DNA of 29,439 bases from Asparagopsis taxiformis. Taxonomy: Eukaryota; Rhodophyta; Florideophyceae; Bonnemaisoniales; Bonnemaisoniaceae. Position 1 is the stretch's first letter; each line of letters begins with the position of its first letter. Where the stretch lies: assembly GCA_030407315.1 (NCBI GenBank), contig JALQPE010000162.1, positions 1 through 29,439 of the forward strand, read 5' to 3'. Position numbers and translations under genes: made by a program. The notes under the pieces are model-generated. The model was given only the letters and a program-made list of their open reading frames with translations, had not been told where the DNA came from and did no database searches. Positions 1 to 9,170 of the stretch are shown here, one piece after another.

Positions 1-2178
1 CGCTGGGGGCACTGGAAATATACTTCTCAAGCGGAAATCCGGACAAGCTGCCAGCGTATTTTGACACCCTCGACGAAGACGTTATGGCTGTCCTCCGCCC
101 GGCACCACAAGCCGCGGACGCAGAAAAGGTCCCCAAGCCGGTTGATGACACTCCCACTCGTCGCAACACAGGAGGGAGTTTTTGGTTCCGTCGACAAGAC
201 ACACAACCAGGCTTCAACTTGGACCTGGGAGGACCAGTCTTACTGCCCAAGGGCCGTCTCCCCGTCACCGTCACCCCATGCGACAGAAGAGCAGGAAAGT
301 GAAGGGCAGGCTCTCGCAAAGGACTTTCTTTCGAAAATGAGTCAGTATTGCCGGGTGTACGACGTCCCTTTCGAAGATTTGGTCAGTGCCGACGAGAGCC
401 GAGAACACGTGCCCATCACGGGCAACGTTCAGCTCATTCTGACTGATCCGCCCTACAATGTTCGTCGTAAGAGGAACGATTCCAACTCTTCGTACGACAG
501 GCTAACTGCAGAAGATATGCAGGCTAGCATCGAAGTGTTTGACGAGCTGTTGCGCCCCGGTGGCCACGGCATCGTGTTCTGCTCGGTTTTGCAGTTCTAC
601 GAATGGTTCCATTACTTGGAAACGTACAAAGGACCGCAGTCAGAAGGCCCAACCGATACTGCTGCCAGTGATGACGGGTCGGATGAAGAAGAGGTTACGT
701 CCATGAATTCGGACTCCGAAGCATCGCAGCACAGTGGCGAAGAAAGTGCGGATGAGGAGGAGGACGAGGAGGAGGAGGACGTCGTTCGGAATTCAGTTTT
801 CTTCGTTGACGAGGTACCTCTGTTGTTTGTCCGACTACCTGGGCACCTCTATCAAATGCCGGGGCGGAAGAGGTACCAACGCATGAACATGGCAGAGGTC
901 GCTATCCACTTCTGGAAGCGAGGTGTTCCGTTCAAGACCGGAAGCGAGATGGTGGCCTATAGGAACCACGGATACATGGACGGCACGTACCCGGCGTGGT
1001 GCAACGTCACCATCAATATGCCCGCCATCGATTCGAATGAGATGGTGTGGCGAACAAGGAGCACAACCGGTGCTACGGTCAGAGTTCGTGCAGAGCAGAA
1101 GAGCGTCGCTCTCATGATGGAGTTGATCAGCCAGCATTCACAGCCTGGTGATATTGTTGTCGATCCATTCTCTGGCACTTTCGCAACGGGAAAAGCAGCT
1201 ATGAGCTTGCCTGAGCACCGTGTTTTCGTCGGCAGTGACATGGACAAATTGTGTGTGGTACGATCGCTTCCAAAGCTGTGTGCAGTCATGTCACGTGTAA
1301 TTCTTTCAAACAACACTGACATGAGGGTCACGACAGAAGCGAAACAGAGTGCTGAGAAGTTCTTGGCGTCCCCCTCTGTCACGATGCGTACGCAGAGGGA
1401 ACGCAGGATCATCGAACCCCCACCTGGCCTTCCCCTGTACCAGAGGTTCCCGAAATATATTCGGCAGTACCTCTGGCAGCTGTGCCCAGAGTCGATTGCG
1501 TCGCGCGAGCACATGGAGAAACCGGTACATTATTGGCCACCTTCCCTGCGCCGCTGGTTGCAAACTGAAAACCCTCGCGTGATGCGGGCACACGATTGTG
1601 TTGCGAAAAAATTGAGCGTTCGACCATCGCTGATTAAGCATCCAAATGCAGGAAGAGGGCTCTTCGCTGAACAGACATTTAATGTTGGTGACGAAGTATG
1701 TGCATACTACGGAACTGTTGTGTACTCTGATATGAGCAAGGAGTCGATGAGGTTCGCGTACGGAGAGGGTCACATGGCGATAACGAAGGAAACATTCTTG
1801 ATGTATGCTATCAAGCTGTATGCAACAGCGGAGGACGACGAAAACATCGAGCATCCAATTTGGATTGTTCCGGCTCCGTTCTGTTCGGCGCAGTTCATCA
1901 ACGACCCGCGGTATTTGCGAGGTGAGGACACTCCGGCGGAAGACACCAGGCGGATGGCCAACGTCGAGTTTGTCGAGAACTACAGCAGCGGTTCGACGGG
2001 GAAGAAGCTCAAGGCGAAGGACCTAGAAAATCCGAAGATCATTGTAGTACGTGCAATCCGCGATATCCGTCCGGGCAGGAGCTCTACGTTCATTATGGGA
2101 CAGCGTTTAGAGCATGGAATTAGGGTCACGAAAGATGTTTTCATTTCGACTACAAATAAAGCTACGTTCCAGAGTTGA
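1..2178 (+). CDS. DNA methyltransferase (beta-order N4C/N6A type) fused to a SET-domain protein methyltransferase; 5' end outside window, 3' end frameshifted
   Basis: The first half is an amino-methyltransferase of the DNA N4-cytosine/N6-adenine class. Catalytic motif DPPY (nt 445-456) precedes the AdoMet-binding motif DPFSG (nt 1162-1176), which is the beta-group order. A long acidic Glu/Asp insertion (about nt 680-785) separates them. The second half is a SET domain, with GRGLFA (nt 1651-1668), FIND (nt 1894-1905) and NVEFVEN (nt 1960-1980), so it probably methylates a histone or other protein lysine. The terminal SET motif is out of frame (see 2071-2123). The frame is open to the window edge. 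The first in-frame ATG is at 145, but the other frame from nt 3 to 302 reads more like protein, so the true N-terminus probably lies upstream and a second shift is likely near 240-300. The target base and histone residue cannot be read from sequence. The gene is followed directly by repeat array 1. Confidence 0.72.
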   Translation, partial: RWGHWKYTSQAEIRTSCQRILTPSTKTLWLSSARHHKPRTQKRSPSRLMTLPLVATQEGVFGSVDKTHNQASTWTWEDQSYCPRAVSPSPSPHATEEQESEGQALAKDFLSKMSQYCRVYDVPFEDLVSADESREHVPITGNVQLILTDPPYNVRRKRNDSNSSYDRLTAEDMQASIEVFDELLRPGGHGIVFCSVLQFYEWFHYLETYKGPQSEGPTDTAASDDGSDEEEVTSMNSDSEASQHSGEESADEEEDEEEEDVVRNSVFFVDEVPLLFVRLPGHLYQMPGRKRYQRMNMAEVAIHFWKRGVPFKTGSEMVAYRNHGYMDGTYPAWCNVTINMPAIDSNEMVWRTRSTTGATVRVRAEQKSVALMMELISQHSQPGDIVVDPFSGTFATGKAAMSLPEHRVFVGSDMDKLCVVRSLPKLCAVMSRVILSNNTDMRVTTEAKQSAEKFLASPSVTMRTQRERRIIEPPPGLPLYQRFPKYIRQYLWQLCPESIASREHMEKPVHYWPPSLRRWLQTENPRVMRAHDCVAKKLSVRPSLIKHPNAGRGLFAEQTFNVGDEVCAYYGTVVYSDMSKESMRFAYGEGHMAITKETFLMYAIKLYATAEDDENIEHPIWIVPAPFCSAQFINDPRYLRGEDTPAEDTRRMANVEFVENYSSGSTGKKLKAKDLENPKIIVVRAIRDIRPGRSSTFIMGQRLEHGIRVTKDVFISTTNKATFQS
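2071..2123 (+). other. One-base frameshift displacing the SET C-terminal motif
   Basis: In the main frame the end of the SET domain reads DIRPGRSSTFIMG, which has no family match. Starting at GGG 2073-2075, the -1 frame reads GQELYVHYG. That is the expected SET motif with the conserved catalytic tyrosine, and it meets a TAG stop at 2121-2123 soon after. The simplest reading is loss of one base in the C/G run at 2071-2075. No typical slippery heptamer is present and the overlap is too short for an intron. Sequencing error is possible. Confidence 0.75.
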
Positions 2179-2340
2179 AGTATATCATATAATGCAGAAT
2201 GTCCAGCCACCATTAGTCCAGGGTGAAACCTATTCGGCAGTACTCGCCTGTCAAAAACCAATCGTTCACACTCTAGGTGCACTTCGTCCGAGCAGTGAAC
2301 CTGACTGCTTGGTTGCTGTTATGCGTGCAGATGCAAAATA

Positions 2341-3440
2341 CAAGACCAAGTTGAAATGGACGCCCGGTGGATGTCCAGCTCAGTTGCATTGCTGTCCAGC
2401 CCAGAAATTCTACAATTCAGGGCAGAAAAAATATTGCAAAAAACATCGATTTCAGCGGGTCGATTGTGCCGTACGGCACACCCCCATCTCAAAAACATGT
2501 TCACATGTGCATGTTTTTGAGAATAGCCCAAATTTTAATTCAAATCAGGGTGTCTAATTTGGCCACAACGGCCCCAGGAACCGACCGCCGCCCCGAGTGG
2601 GGTTGTCACTGGCTTCTGTAAGCACTAACTGTAAGGCTAAATGGCGTCTGACAAAGGGTCAATTTCAGGCTCAATACGCCAGGGACAGGTCTTGGTCCTT
2701 GTTCCATCATGGTCCCACCCCACTCTCTCACGACCAACCTGAAATGCACGTCCGGTGGATGTCCAGCTCGATTGCACTGCTGGCCAGCCCGGAAATTCTA
2801 AAATTTCGGGCACAAAAAAATTGTAAAAAATCAACGATTTCAGCGGGTCGTTTGTGCCGTACGGCACACCCCCATTTCAAAAACATGTTCACATGTGCAT
2901 GTTTTTGAGAATAGCCCAAATTTTAATTCAAATCAGGGTGTCTAATTTGGCCACAACGGCCCCAGGAACCGGCCGCCGCCCCGAGCGGGGTCATCACTGG
3001 CTTCTGTAAGCACTAACTGTGAGGCTAAATGGCGCCGGAAGATGGGCCGATTGCAGGCTTCAAGCCTAAGTTATGCTAGGGAGAAATCTTCTTCCGTGTT
3101 TCATCATGGTCCCGCCTTACTCCCTCAACAGAAACACTACTCACCCATCACGTTACTCATATTCCGTGCACTTTATATTAGTAGTGAACCCGCCTGCTTA
3201 GTTGCTGCAATGCGTGGATGTAGGCAGCACACGACCAACCTGAAATGGACGTCCGGTGGACGTCCATCTCAGATGCACTGCTGGCCAGCCCAGAAATTCT
3301 AAAATTTCGGGCACAAAAAATCTTGCAAAAATCAACGATTTGGGCGGGTCGATTGTGCCGTACGGCACACCCCCATCTCAAAAACATGTTCACATGTGCA
3401 TGTTTTTGAGAATAGCCCAAATTTTAACTCAAATCAGGGT
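2341..3440 (+). repeat. Repeat array 1: three tandem hairpin-rich units (A, B, C)
   Basis: There are three imperfect copies of one non-coding unit. Each has a TGGACGTCC-GGT-GGATGTCCA-type inverted repeat (mutated in some copies), a short A/T stretch, then the perfect 14-bp palindrome GTGCCGTACGGCAC (2466-2479, 2854-2867, 3355-3368). After an 8-nt gap comes a hairpin with arms CTCAAAAACATG and CATGTTTTTGAG around a 10-nt loop (2488-2521, about 2876-2909 with one arm mismatch, 3377-3410). The conserved tail includes CAAATCAGGGTGTCTAATTT. The palindromes are 388 and 501 bp apart. Sequence at about 2290-2340, just upstream, resembles the leader of unit C, so the repeat may begin close to the end of the methyltransferase gene. 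Short apparent reading frames here are by-products of the repeats. Confidence 0.93.
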
Positions 3441-3785
3441 GTTCCCCGGATAAAGGGGTGCTCGCAGCCGCCCAAAACCCGCCTAGCTTGACAGCTGTAA
3501 TTTTAACACATTACACATCAAGGACACTGCCTGCTTCACGCCACCTCGTCAGGTTTCGAGAGCCCGACTCGGGCCCGTTCTGAACGGACACTCACATCTC
3601 GATTGCCTGTCTTGCATTCCAGCGGTCACGATAGGTGTGTACCTAACAAAATTTCGGTTGTATTGTGTTATTATTTCCAGCGATTGGCGTTCACGACCAT
3701 TCTTCAACTTAACGTGAAACATACCATCCACATCACTCGAATACGTCAACGTCAACCATCTCTTTTCCTTTCCAACTCAACAACC
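3441..3785 (+). promoter_or_regulatory. Presumed promoter and 5' untranslated region of the ParB/dioxygenase gene
   Basis: This is unique sequence between array 1 and the start codon at 3786. The array breaks off at about 3440, where the conserved tail GGGTGTCTAATTTGG is replaced by unrelated sequence starting GTTCCCCGG. The reading frame is open upstream to 3603 but without an ATG, and composition becomes A/T-rich and C-rich from about 3640, as expected of a leader. I see no convincing TATA box. Promoter assignment rests on position only. Confidence 0.35.
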
Positions 3786-6700
3786 ATGGCGGATACGCAT
3801 TTCAGCAGTTTGTTTTCAACGGTTTGCGGCGATCAAGTGAGCGCGTCAGCGGAGTCGCGCGGACTCAAGCGCGGCGTCGATGTCGACTTGTTTGCGGACG
3901 TGGACGGTGCGGCTGTGCATATTGGGACGGCTTCGGTGAGCACTGCTGGTGGCGATGTTGGCCTTCCGCGCACGCTGCACAACCACAAGCTGCCGGAAAC
4001 CGACGAGGCCGACTATATCGTCGTGCGCAACATTGCGACTAAGGACAAGTTCAAGGACCTCCCGTTCCCGTACATGTTTGATGGCGCCGAGGGACCGCCG
4101 GAGACGATGGGTGGAGCATACGCCGCGGCGTTTTACCCTTGGGATACTCGGATGATGCGCCCCGCTGCGGAGGATGGCTCTAGCGACATTCGTACCCCTG
4201 CTGCAGCGTCAAACTTCAACGCAGCGACGAACCAGGCCAGCTCGGGACGGATGCCCAGTACCGGTCCAGCAGGCGAAATCACTGGTTCGGGGGGTACGAA
4301 GCATCCAGGACGCTCCGTCCCGGTTTCGGGAGGCACGAAGCGCCCTGCTCGCTCTGCCAGAGCCTCCAGTGGAGGCACGAAGCACCCTGCTCGCTCCAAC
4401 GTCACCGAAGCTACTACGCAGGACGTAACCGAGGTGGACGACGAACCGGAGGTGGCGGAAAGCATTCGTGAGCAGCAGGGGACGCAAATTATGGTGCCCA
4501 AGTTTGTGACGTCGGATTACGTCGGAGAAGGAGCGACTGTGTTGGTGAGGCAGCTAGTGGAACCGGCCGTGACCCTTCGCGATGTCAAAGAAGACCACGT
4601 GGAGGACCTGCGCAACAATATGTTGGCGGTGGGGTATGTGAGCTCTTCGCGTATCACTGTGACGGTGCTGAGGTCGCAGAACACGCATTTGTCCGCCGAC
4701 ACGCGTCTGTTCCAGAATGGCAAATTCCATGCCAATGCGAACGTGACCGTGATCGACGGACTGCATCGTCTCAATGCTATGCATAGCATTGCGGATGACT
4801 TCACGCGCCTCACCCGTATGCACAGAACCAAGCTGCCACAGGAGGCAAACCGCTTGCGCTGGGTTACTCAGCCTCTGGATGTGTACTACCTTCGCCGCAA
4901 GGACGACAGTGATCTCCAGCCTCATGAGATCATCCACAAGAGTGCAGAGTCGAACCATACGACTGGGACGCAACTGACGGAGCGCTCCCTGGTTCGAATC
5001 TTGTCGTCCATCCAGCAGTTCATCCGTACGATTGCTGTTGCAAACAACGTGGAAAACGCTGGCGACTTGCGTGAGTCTGATGTCATCCGAACATTGTTCG
5101 AGGCGCAGTTCATGGGGATGATGAATTCGACGAACACGGCTCGGCGGTGGACGCGTTTGGCTATAGCAACGCTGAAGCATCCTGTTCTCGACGACGTGTT
5201 GCGTGAGCTGAACAATTCCGAGCGCCGCAACGAGATTGGGATAACGCACCTGGACCACAAGATAGTGCGCGAGTTGCTGGAAGAAAACTTTGTCTTCGTC
5301 TTGCGTGGTCTTTCGGAGTACTTGAACCCTGCTCATGGCGGACGTCCGGATGGACGCTTTGACGTGAACGACTTTTATACATACGTCCGTCGCGTGACTG
5401 CAATAGCAAATTCTCTGTACGCTGCGTTTGGGCGCCCAAAGAGTATTATGCGCAAGTCATTTCTGAGCACAGAGATGGCAATTGGGTCGGTTAAGCAGCC
5501 GAAGGAGTTGCAATGGCATCTCACCAATGCCATTGCAATGTATAGAGGGGACGACCGGAGCAGTGAGGTTCGAATGCGACGGAGAACCACGCGTTTACAG
5601 GATTTGGAAACGAACTTGAAAGAGTTTTTCAATCCGACATTGAAGAAGAAGACTAAGGCTCGACGCAAACGCCGCCCTTCTGCTGCCAATGTGAGACTCA
5701 CTCACAAGAAGCAGCGGAATGTCGAACATGAGCCTGCTTCGCATGGCATCCGCCGCCGTTCACAGCGACTTCGCTCGACGGGGAGCACACGCCTCGAGGA
5801 AGAAGAGCCGGTTGTGGTACAACAATCCGCCGGGGAAGAAGAGCAGGCCGTTGTTGATAAACCCACCGATCAACAACAAGCCACTGCTTCCGGTGATGAG
5901 GTTGACGAAGACTCCGCCCGTTCCCCCGATTCTGCCGTTGAGATTGTCCCCCAAGATAACCAACGTGCTGGTGCGACTCCCTCCAACCAAGAATCTGTCC
6001 ATACCGCTTCGGACGAGGAAGACAAACAGGGTGCAGACGAGGGCCAAGTCGAAAGCAAGGGGGTCCGCGAAGTGACAATTACATTCACTGTTCCGGAAGG
6101 AGTGGAAGTCGATGAAGACGGTTACATCGTTCGTGACTCTCCTTCTGAAGACGACCTCCTCTTCGACGACCGTATGCCGTCTCTTCCTGACGATTTCGAA
6201 GACCGAGCCGAAGGGCATCATCTGGCGCAGCGTCCCGCGGATGTCATCGCATCGGTGAGGGTTGGCTGTCTGCCCCCGATTGAGCTCAGGTTGTTATTGG
6301 AGAGTGTGGAAATCGATGAGGAGGGCAGAGAGGTGAGGTATTTGAAGCAAGTGGCGATGGACCCTGTGTTTGAGGGGCTGCATATTCCGGAAGAACATCG
6401 GGCTCGTGTGCTATTCGAAATCGATCACGTCTATCCGATGTTCTTCGCAGCGTGGAAGATGGCTGCCAAGGCGATGTGTGAGCCTACATCGACGTTTCTA
6501 CCCTCGAGGCTGGACTTTGCCCAGGTTGCGCGAATGTCTACAAGCTGGAAGGATTCGTATGAGGCCGGCACTGGTATGGCGTACTTCCACAATTGCCGAA
6601 CGGAAATCAACGAGCGAGGGTATACGGTGATGCACAATTTCGCGGATGTAAGCTACCTCGATGCGTCGGACAAGTTCCCCTTTGACTTGGGTCTCATGGA

Positions 6701-7718
6701 AGAAATTCCTAACCAGGAATTGTTTCGGTACTTCTTGGGAACATGGGAGGGGGAGCAGGTGCACAAGGACCCTGGGAACCGGCAGCTGTGGAGTCCCATT
6801 GTCAATACAGGGGACGATGAAACAGATGAGAAGAACCGGAATGAGGGGAGGGCTCGCTTCACGTCTACACGCCAGTGCCTGGTTGACTATGCAGAGAACG
6901 ACGAGACGCATATCGACCGGTTCAAGTTTGTGACGCGGCGAGCCCTACTGGATGTGTGGTTGGGAATCCTTGTCCGGCTGATAGGGCTGGAGGAGTGCGG
7001 TTTACCGGGAGAAAAACTTGTCATGCCGGCATCTGGGGGACGGTTTTTGATAACGGGAAAGGGGTGTCCTCGGCAGGTCCCACACAATGATTTCCCTGTT
7101 CCTCCTCGCGACCGCAAAGATCAACTTCCGGGTTACTTTGTTATTGCCAACGGAGATGACCCATTCCCTATCTGGGTGTGTCCAGGGTCCCACAAGTACG
7201 TCTTTTCCAAAGCGCTGGAATTAGATATGTACGCCAAGACGATGAAGCTGAAGAAGGTAATCGTTCCGCCACGTTCAGTCTTCATCGGTCACGGCCATGT
7301 ACAACATGCCGGGGCAGGGCATGTCGACAGAGTTGTGTCACACACGACAACGAGGTATCACACGTATTTCAGGAATGCGTCGTATCCGATTCCCGACAAT
7401 GTTTCGTTTGGTTTCATCAGGCGGTTGGGATTCGAAGAAGAAGTCATCGCCAATGCTCCGCGCCGGTCTGCAAGGCAAAGTCAACCGGCACCTGTCAATG
7501 TTCGCCACAAGACAGTTGTTCCCATCCCGGTCAAGAAAGATGGTAGGCCGAAGACAGGGCAGCTCCGAATGATGCGGATGAAGACGACAGAACCTCGCAA
7601 GGATGTAATGCACACACCGAGTGTGGCCCCGGTAGTGCCTCTTCTGCCGGGACAACCTGGATATCTAGTTCACTATCATAGTGAGGACGAAGAGGAAGAA
7701 CAGTTTTCCGACGGCTAG
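3786..7718 (+). CDS. 1310-residue protein with a ParB-like N-terminal domain and a 2OG-Fe(II) dioxygenase-like C-terminal domain
   Basis: The start is ATG 3786 in the context CAACCATGG; 61 upstream in-frame codons contain no ATG. Residues about 167-205 hold three copies of an SGGTK(H/R)P(G/A)RS motif, a likely flexible linker. Residues about 250-400 resemble ParB/Srx domains, with a VIDGLHRLNAM motif (D about 324) and a later SAESNHTTGTQLTE segment. Residues about 618-645 are strongly basic (KKKTKARRKRR), a probable nuclear localisation signal, followed by a long acidic region. The C-terminal part has a PhyH-type double-stranded beta-helix pattern: HxD in QVPHNDFP (His 1100, Asp 1102), a WVCPGSH segment, distal histidines in GHGHVQHAG (1169-1174) and a downstream arginine near 1189. 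This supports a 2-oxoglutarate/iron oxygenase, but the substrate is unknown. The frame is unbroken for 3.9 kb, unlike the other element genes here, and it lies between two near-identical repeat arrays. Confidence 0.8.
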   Translation: MADTHFSSLFSTVCGDQVSASAESRGLKRGVDVDLFADVDGAAVHIGTASVSTAGGDVGLPRTLHNHKLPETDEADYIVVRNIATKDKFKDLPFPYMFDGAEGPPETMGGAYAAAFYPWDTRMMRPAAEDGSSDIRTPAAASNFNAATNQASSGRMPSTGPAGEITGSGGTKHPGRSVPVSGGTKRPARSARASSGGTKHPARSNVTEATTQDVTEVDDEPEVAESIREQQGTQIMVPKFVTSDYVGEGATVLVRQLVEPAVTLRDVKEDHVEDLRNNMLAVGYVSSSRITVTVLRSQNTHLSADTRLFQNGKFHANANVTVIDGLHRLNAMHSIADDFTRLTRMHRTKLPQEANRLRWVTQPLDVYYLRRKDDSDLQPHEIIHKSAESNHTTGTQLTERSLVRILSSIQQFIRTIAVANNVENAGDLRESDVIRTLFEAQFMGMMNSTNTARRWTRLAIATLKHPVLDDVLRELNNSERRNEIGITHLDHKIVRELLEENFVFVLRGLSEYLNPAHGGRPDGRFDVNDFYTYVRRVTAIANSLYAAFGRPKSIMRKSFLSTEMAIGSVKQPKELQWHLTNAIAMYRGDDRSSEVRMRRRTTRLQDLETNLKEFFNPTLKKKTKARRKRRPSAANVRLTHKKQRNVEHEPASHGIRRRSQRLRSTGSTRLEEEEPVVVQQSAGEEEQAVVDKPTDQQQATASGDEVDEDSARSPDSAVEIVPQDNQRAGATPSNQESVHTASDEEDKQGADEGQVESKGVREVTITFTVPEGVEVDEDGYIVRDSPSEDDLLFDDRMPSLPDDFEDRAEGHHLAQRPADVIASVRVGCLPPIELRLLLESVEIDEEGREVRYLKQVAMDPVFEGLHIPEEHRARVLFEIDHVYPMFFAAWKMAAKAMCEPTSTFLPSRLDFAQVARMSTSWKDSYEAGTGMAYFHNCRTEINERGYTVMHNFADVSYLDASDKFPFDLGLMEEIPNQELFRYFLGTWEGEQVHKDPGNRQLWSPIVNTGDDETDEKNRNEGRARFTSTRQCLVDYAENDETHIDRFKFVTRRALLDVWLGILVRLIGLEECGLPGEKLVMPASGGRFLITGKGCPRQVPHNDFPVPPRDRKDQLPGYFVIANGDDPFPIWVCPGSHKYVFSKALELDMYAKTMKLKKVIVPPRSVFIGHGHVQHAGAGHVDRVVSHTTTRYHTYFRNASYPIPDNVSFGFIRRLGFEEEVIANAPRRSARQSQPAPVNVRHKTVVPIPVKKDGRPKTGQLRMMRMKTTEPRKDVMHTPSVAPVVPLLPGQPGYLVHYHSEDEEEEQFSDG

Positions 7719-7989
7719 ATATCTTAACAACAACTACTTTAGCAAACAATTATCGAGAATATAATCATCTCCTTTATCACTTTCAATCTATGAACCTACT
7801 ATAATGCACTTCCGTTCCATGCTTTCAAACTAGATTGTCCATTCCCTAGTGGGTTGGAGCATGATTCCAGGACGATTCCCTCACATCTCTAGACTCGATG
7901 GTCTATGCTAGAAATAGCAGAACAATTGGGTTTATACGTGCTTCATCGCCAACTTGCTTCTGGTAATGGCTGGACGTGCACGATACACG

Positions 7990-9170
7990 ATCACCTGAAA
8001 TGGACGTCCGGTGGATGTCCAACTCAGATGCATTCCTGGCCGGCCCAGAAATTCTACAATTTCGGGCACAAAAAAATATTGCAAAAAACATCGATTTGGG
8101 CGGTCGATTGTGCCGTACGGCACACCCCCATCTCAAAAACATGTTCACATGTGCATGTTTTTGAGAATAGCCCAAATTTTAATTCAAATCAGGGTGTCTA
8201 ATTTGGCCACAACGGCCCCAGGCACCGGCCACCGGCCCCGATCGGGGCTATCACTGGCTTCTGTAAGCACCAACTGTAAGGCTAAATGGCGTCTGACGAA
8301 GGGTCAATTTCAGGCTCAATACGCCAGGGACAGGTCTTGGTCCTTGTTCCATCATGGTCCCGCCCCGCTCTCTCACGACCAACCTGAAATGGACGTCCGG
8401 TGGATGTCCAGCTCGATTGCATTGCTGGCCAGCCCAGAAATTCTAAAATTTCGGGCACAGAAAAATATTGCAAAAAACATCGATTTGGGCGGTCGATTGT
8501 GCCGTACGGCACACCCCCATCTCAAAAACATGTTCACATGTGCATGTTTTTGAGAATAGCCCAAATTTTAATTCAAATCAGGGTGTCTAATTTGGCCACA
8601 ACGGCCCCAGGAACCGACCGCCGCCCCGAGCGGGGTCATCACTGGCTTCTGTAAGCACTAACTGTGAGGCTAAATGGCGCCGAAAGATGGGTCGATTCCA
8701 GGCTTCAAGCCTAAGTTATGCTAGGTACGCATCTTCTTCCGTGTTTCATAATGGTCCCGCCTTACTCCCTCAACACAAACACTACTCACCTATCACGTTA
8801 CTCATATTCCGTGTACTTTGTATTAGTAGTGAACCCGCTGGCTTAGTTTCTGCAATGCGTGGATGTAGGCAGCACACGACCAACCTGAAATGGACGTCCG
8901 GTGGATGTCCAGCTCAGATGCACTGCTGGCCAGCCCAGAAATTCTAAAATTTCGGGCACAAAAAATCTTGCAAAAATCAACGATTTGGGCGGTCGATTGT
9001 GCCGTACGGCACACCCCCATCTCAAAAACATGTTCACATGTGCATGTTTTTGAGAATAGCCCAAATTTTAATTCAAATCAGGGTGTCTAATTTGGCCACA
9101 ACGGCCCCAGGAACCGACCGCCGGCCCCGATCGGGGGCTATCACTGGCGTCTGTAAGCACCAACTGTAAG
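7990..9170 (+). repeat. Repeat array 2: three hairpin-rich units (D, E, F), a direct repeat of array 1
   Basis: The units match A, B and C in order, including inter-unit sequence. GTGCCGTACGGCAC lies at 8110-8123, 8499-8512 and 8999-9012. The 12-bp-arm hairpins lie at 8132-8165, 8521-8554 and 9021-9054. Palindrome spacing is 389 and 500 bp, against 388 and 501 in array 1, and corresponding palindromes are offset by 5644-5645 bp. Unit-specific variants are shared (A and D both have ATTCTACAATT; C and F share the longer leader), so the whole block was copied at once. Unit D carries a further perfect palindrome GCCCCGATCGGGGC at 8235-8248. All units keep the same orientation. Confidence 0.93.

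Noticed and set aside
7905..9090. Several 60-180-codon open frames within the repeat arrays on both strands
   Set aside because: The same peptides recur wherever the repeat unit recurs, in different frames, and the palindromes explain their similarity between strands.
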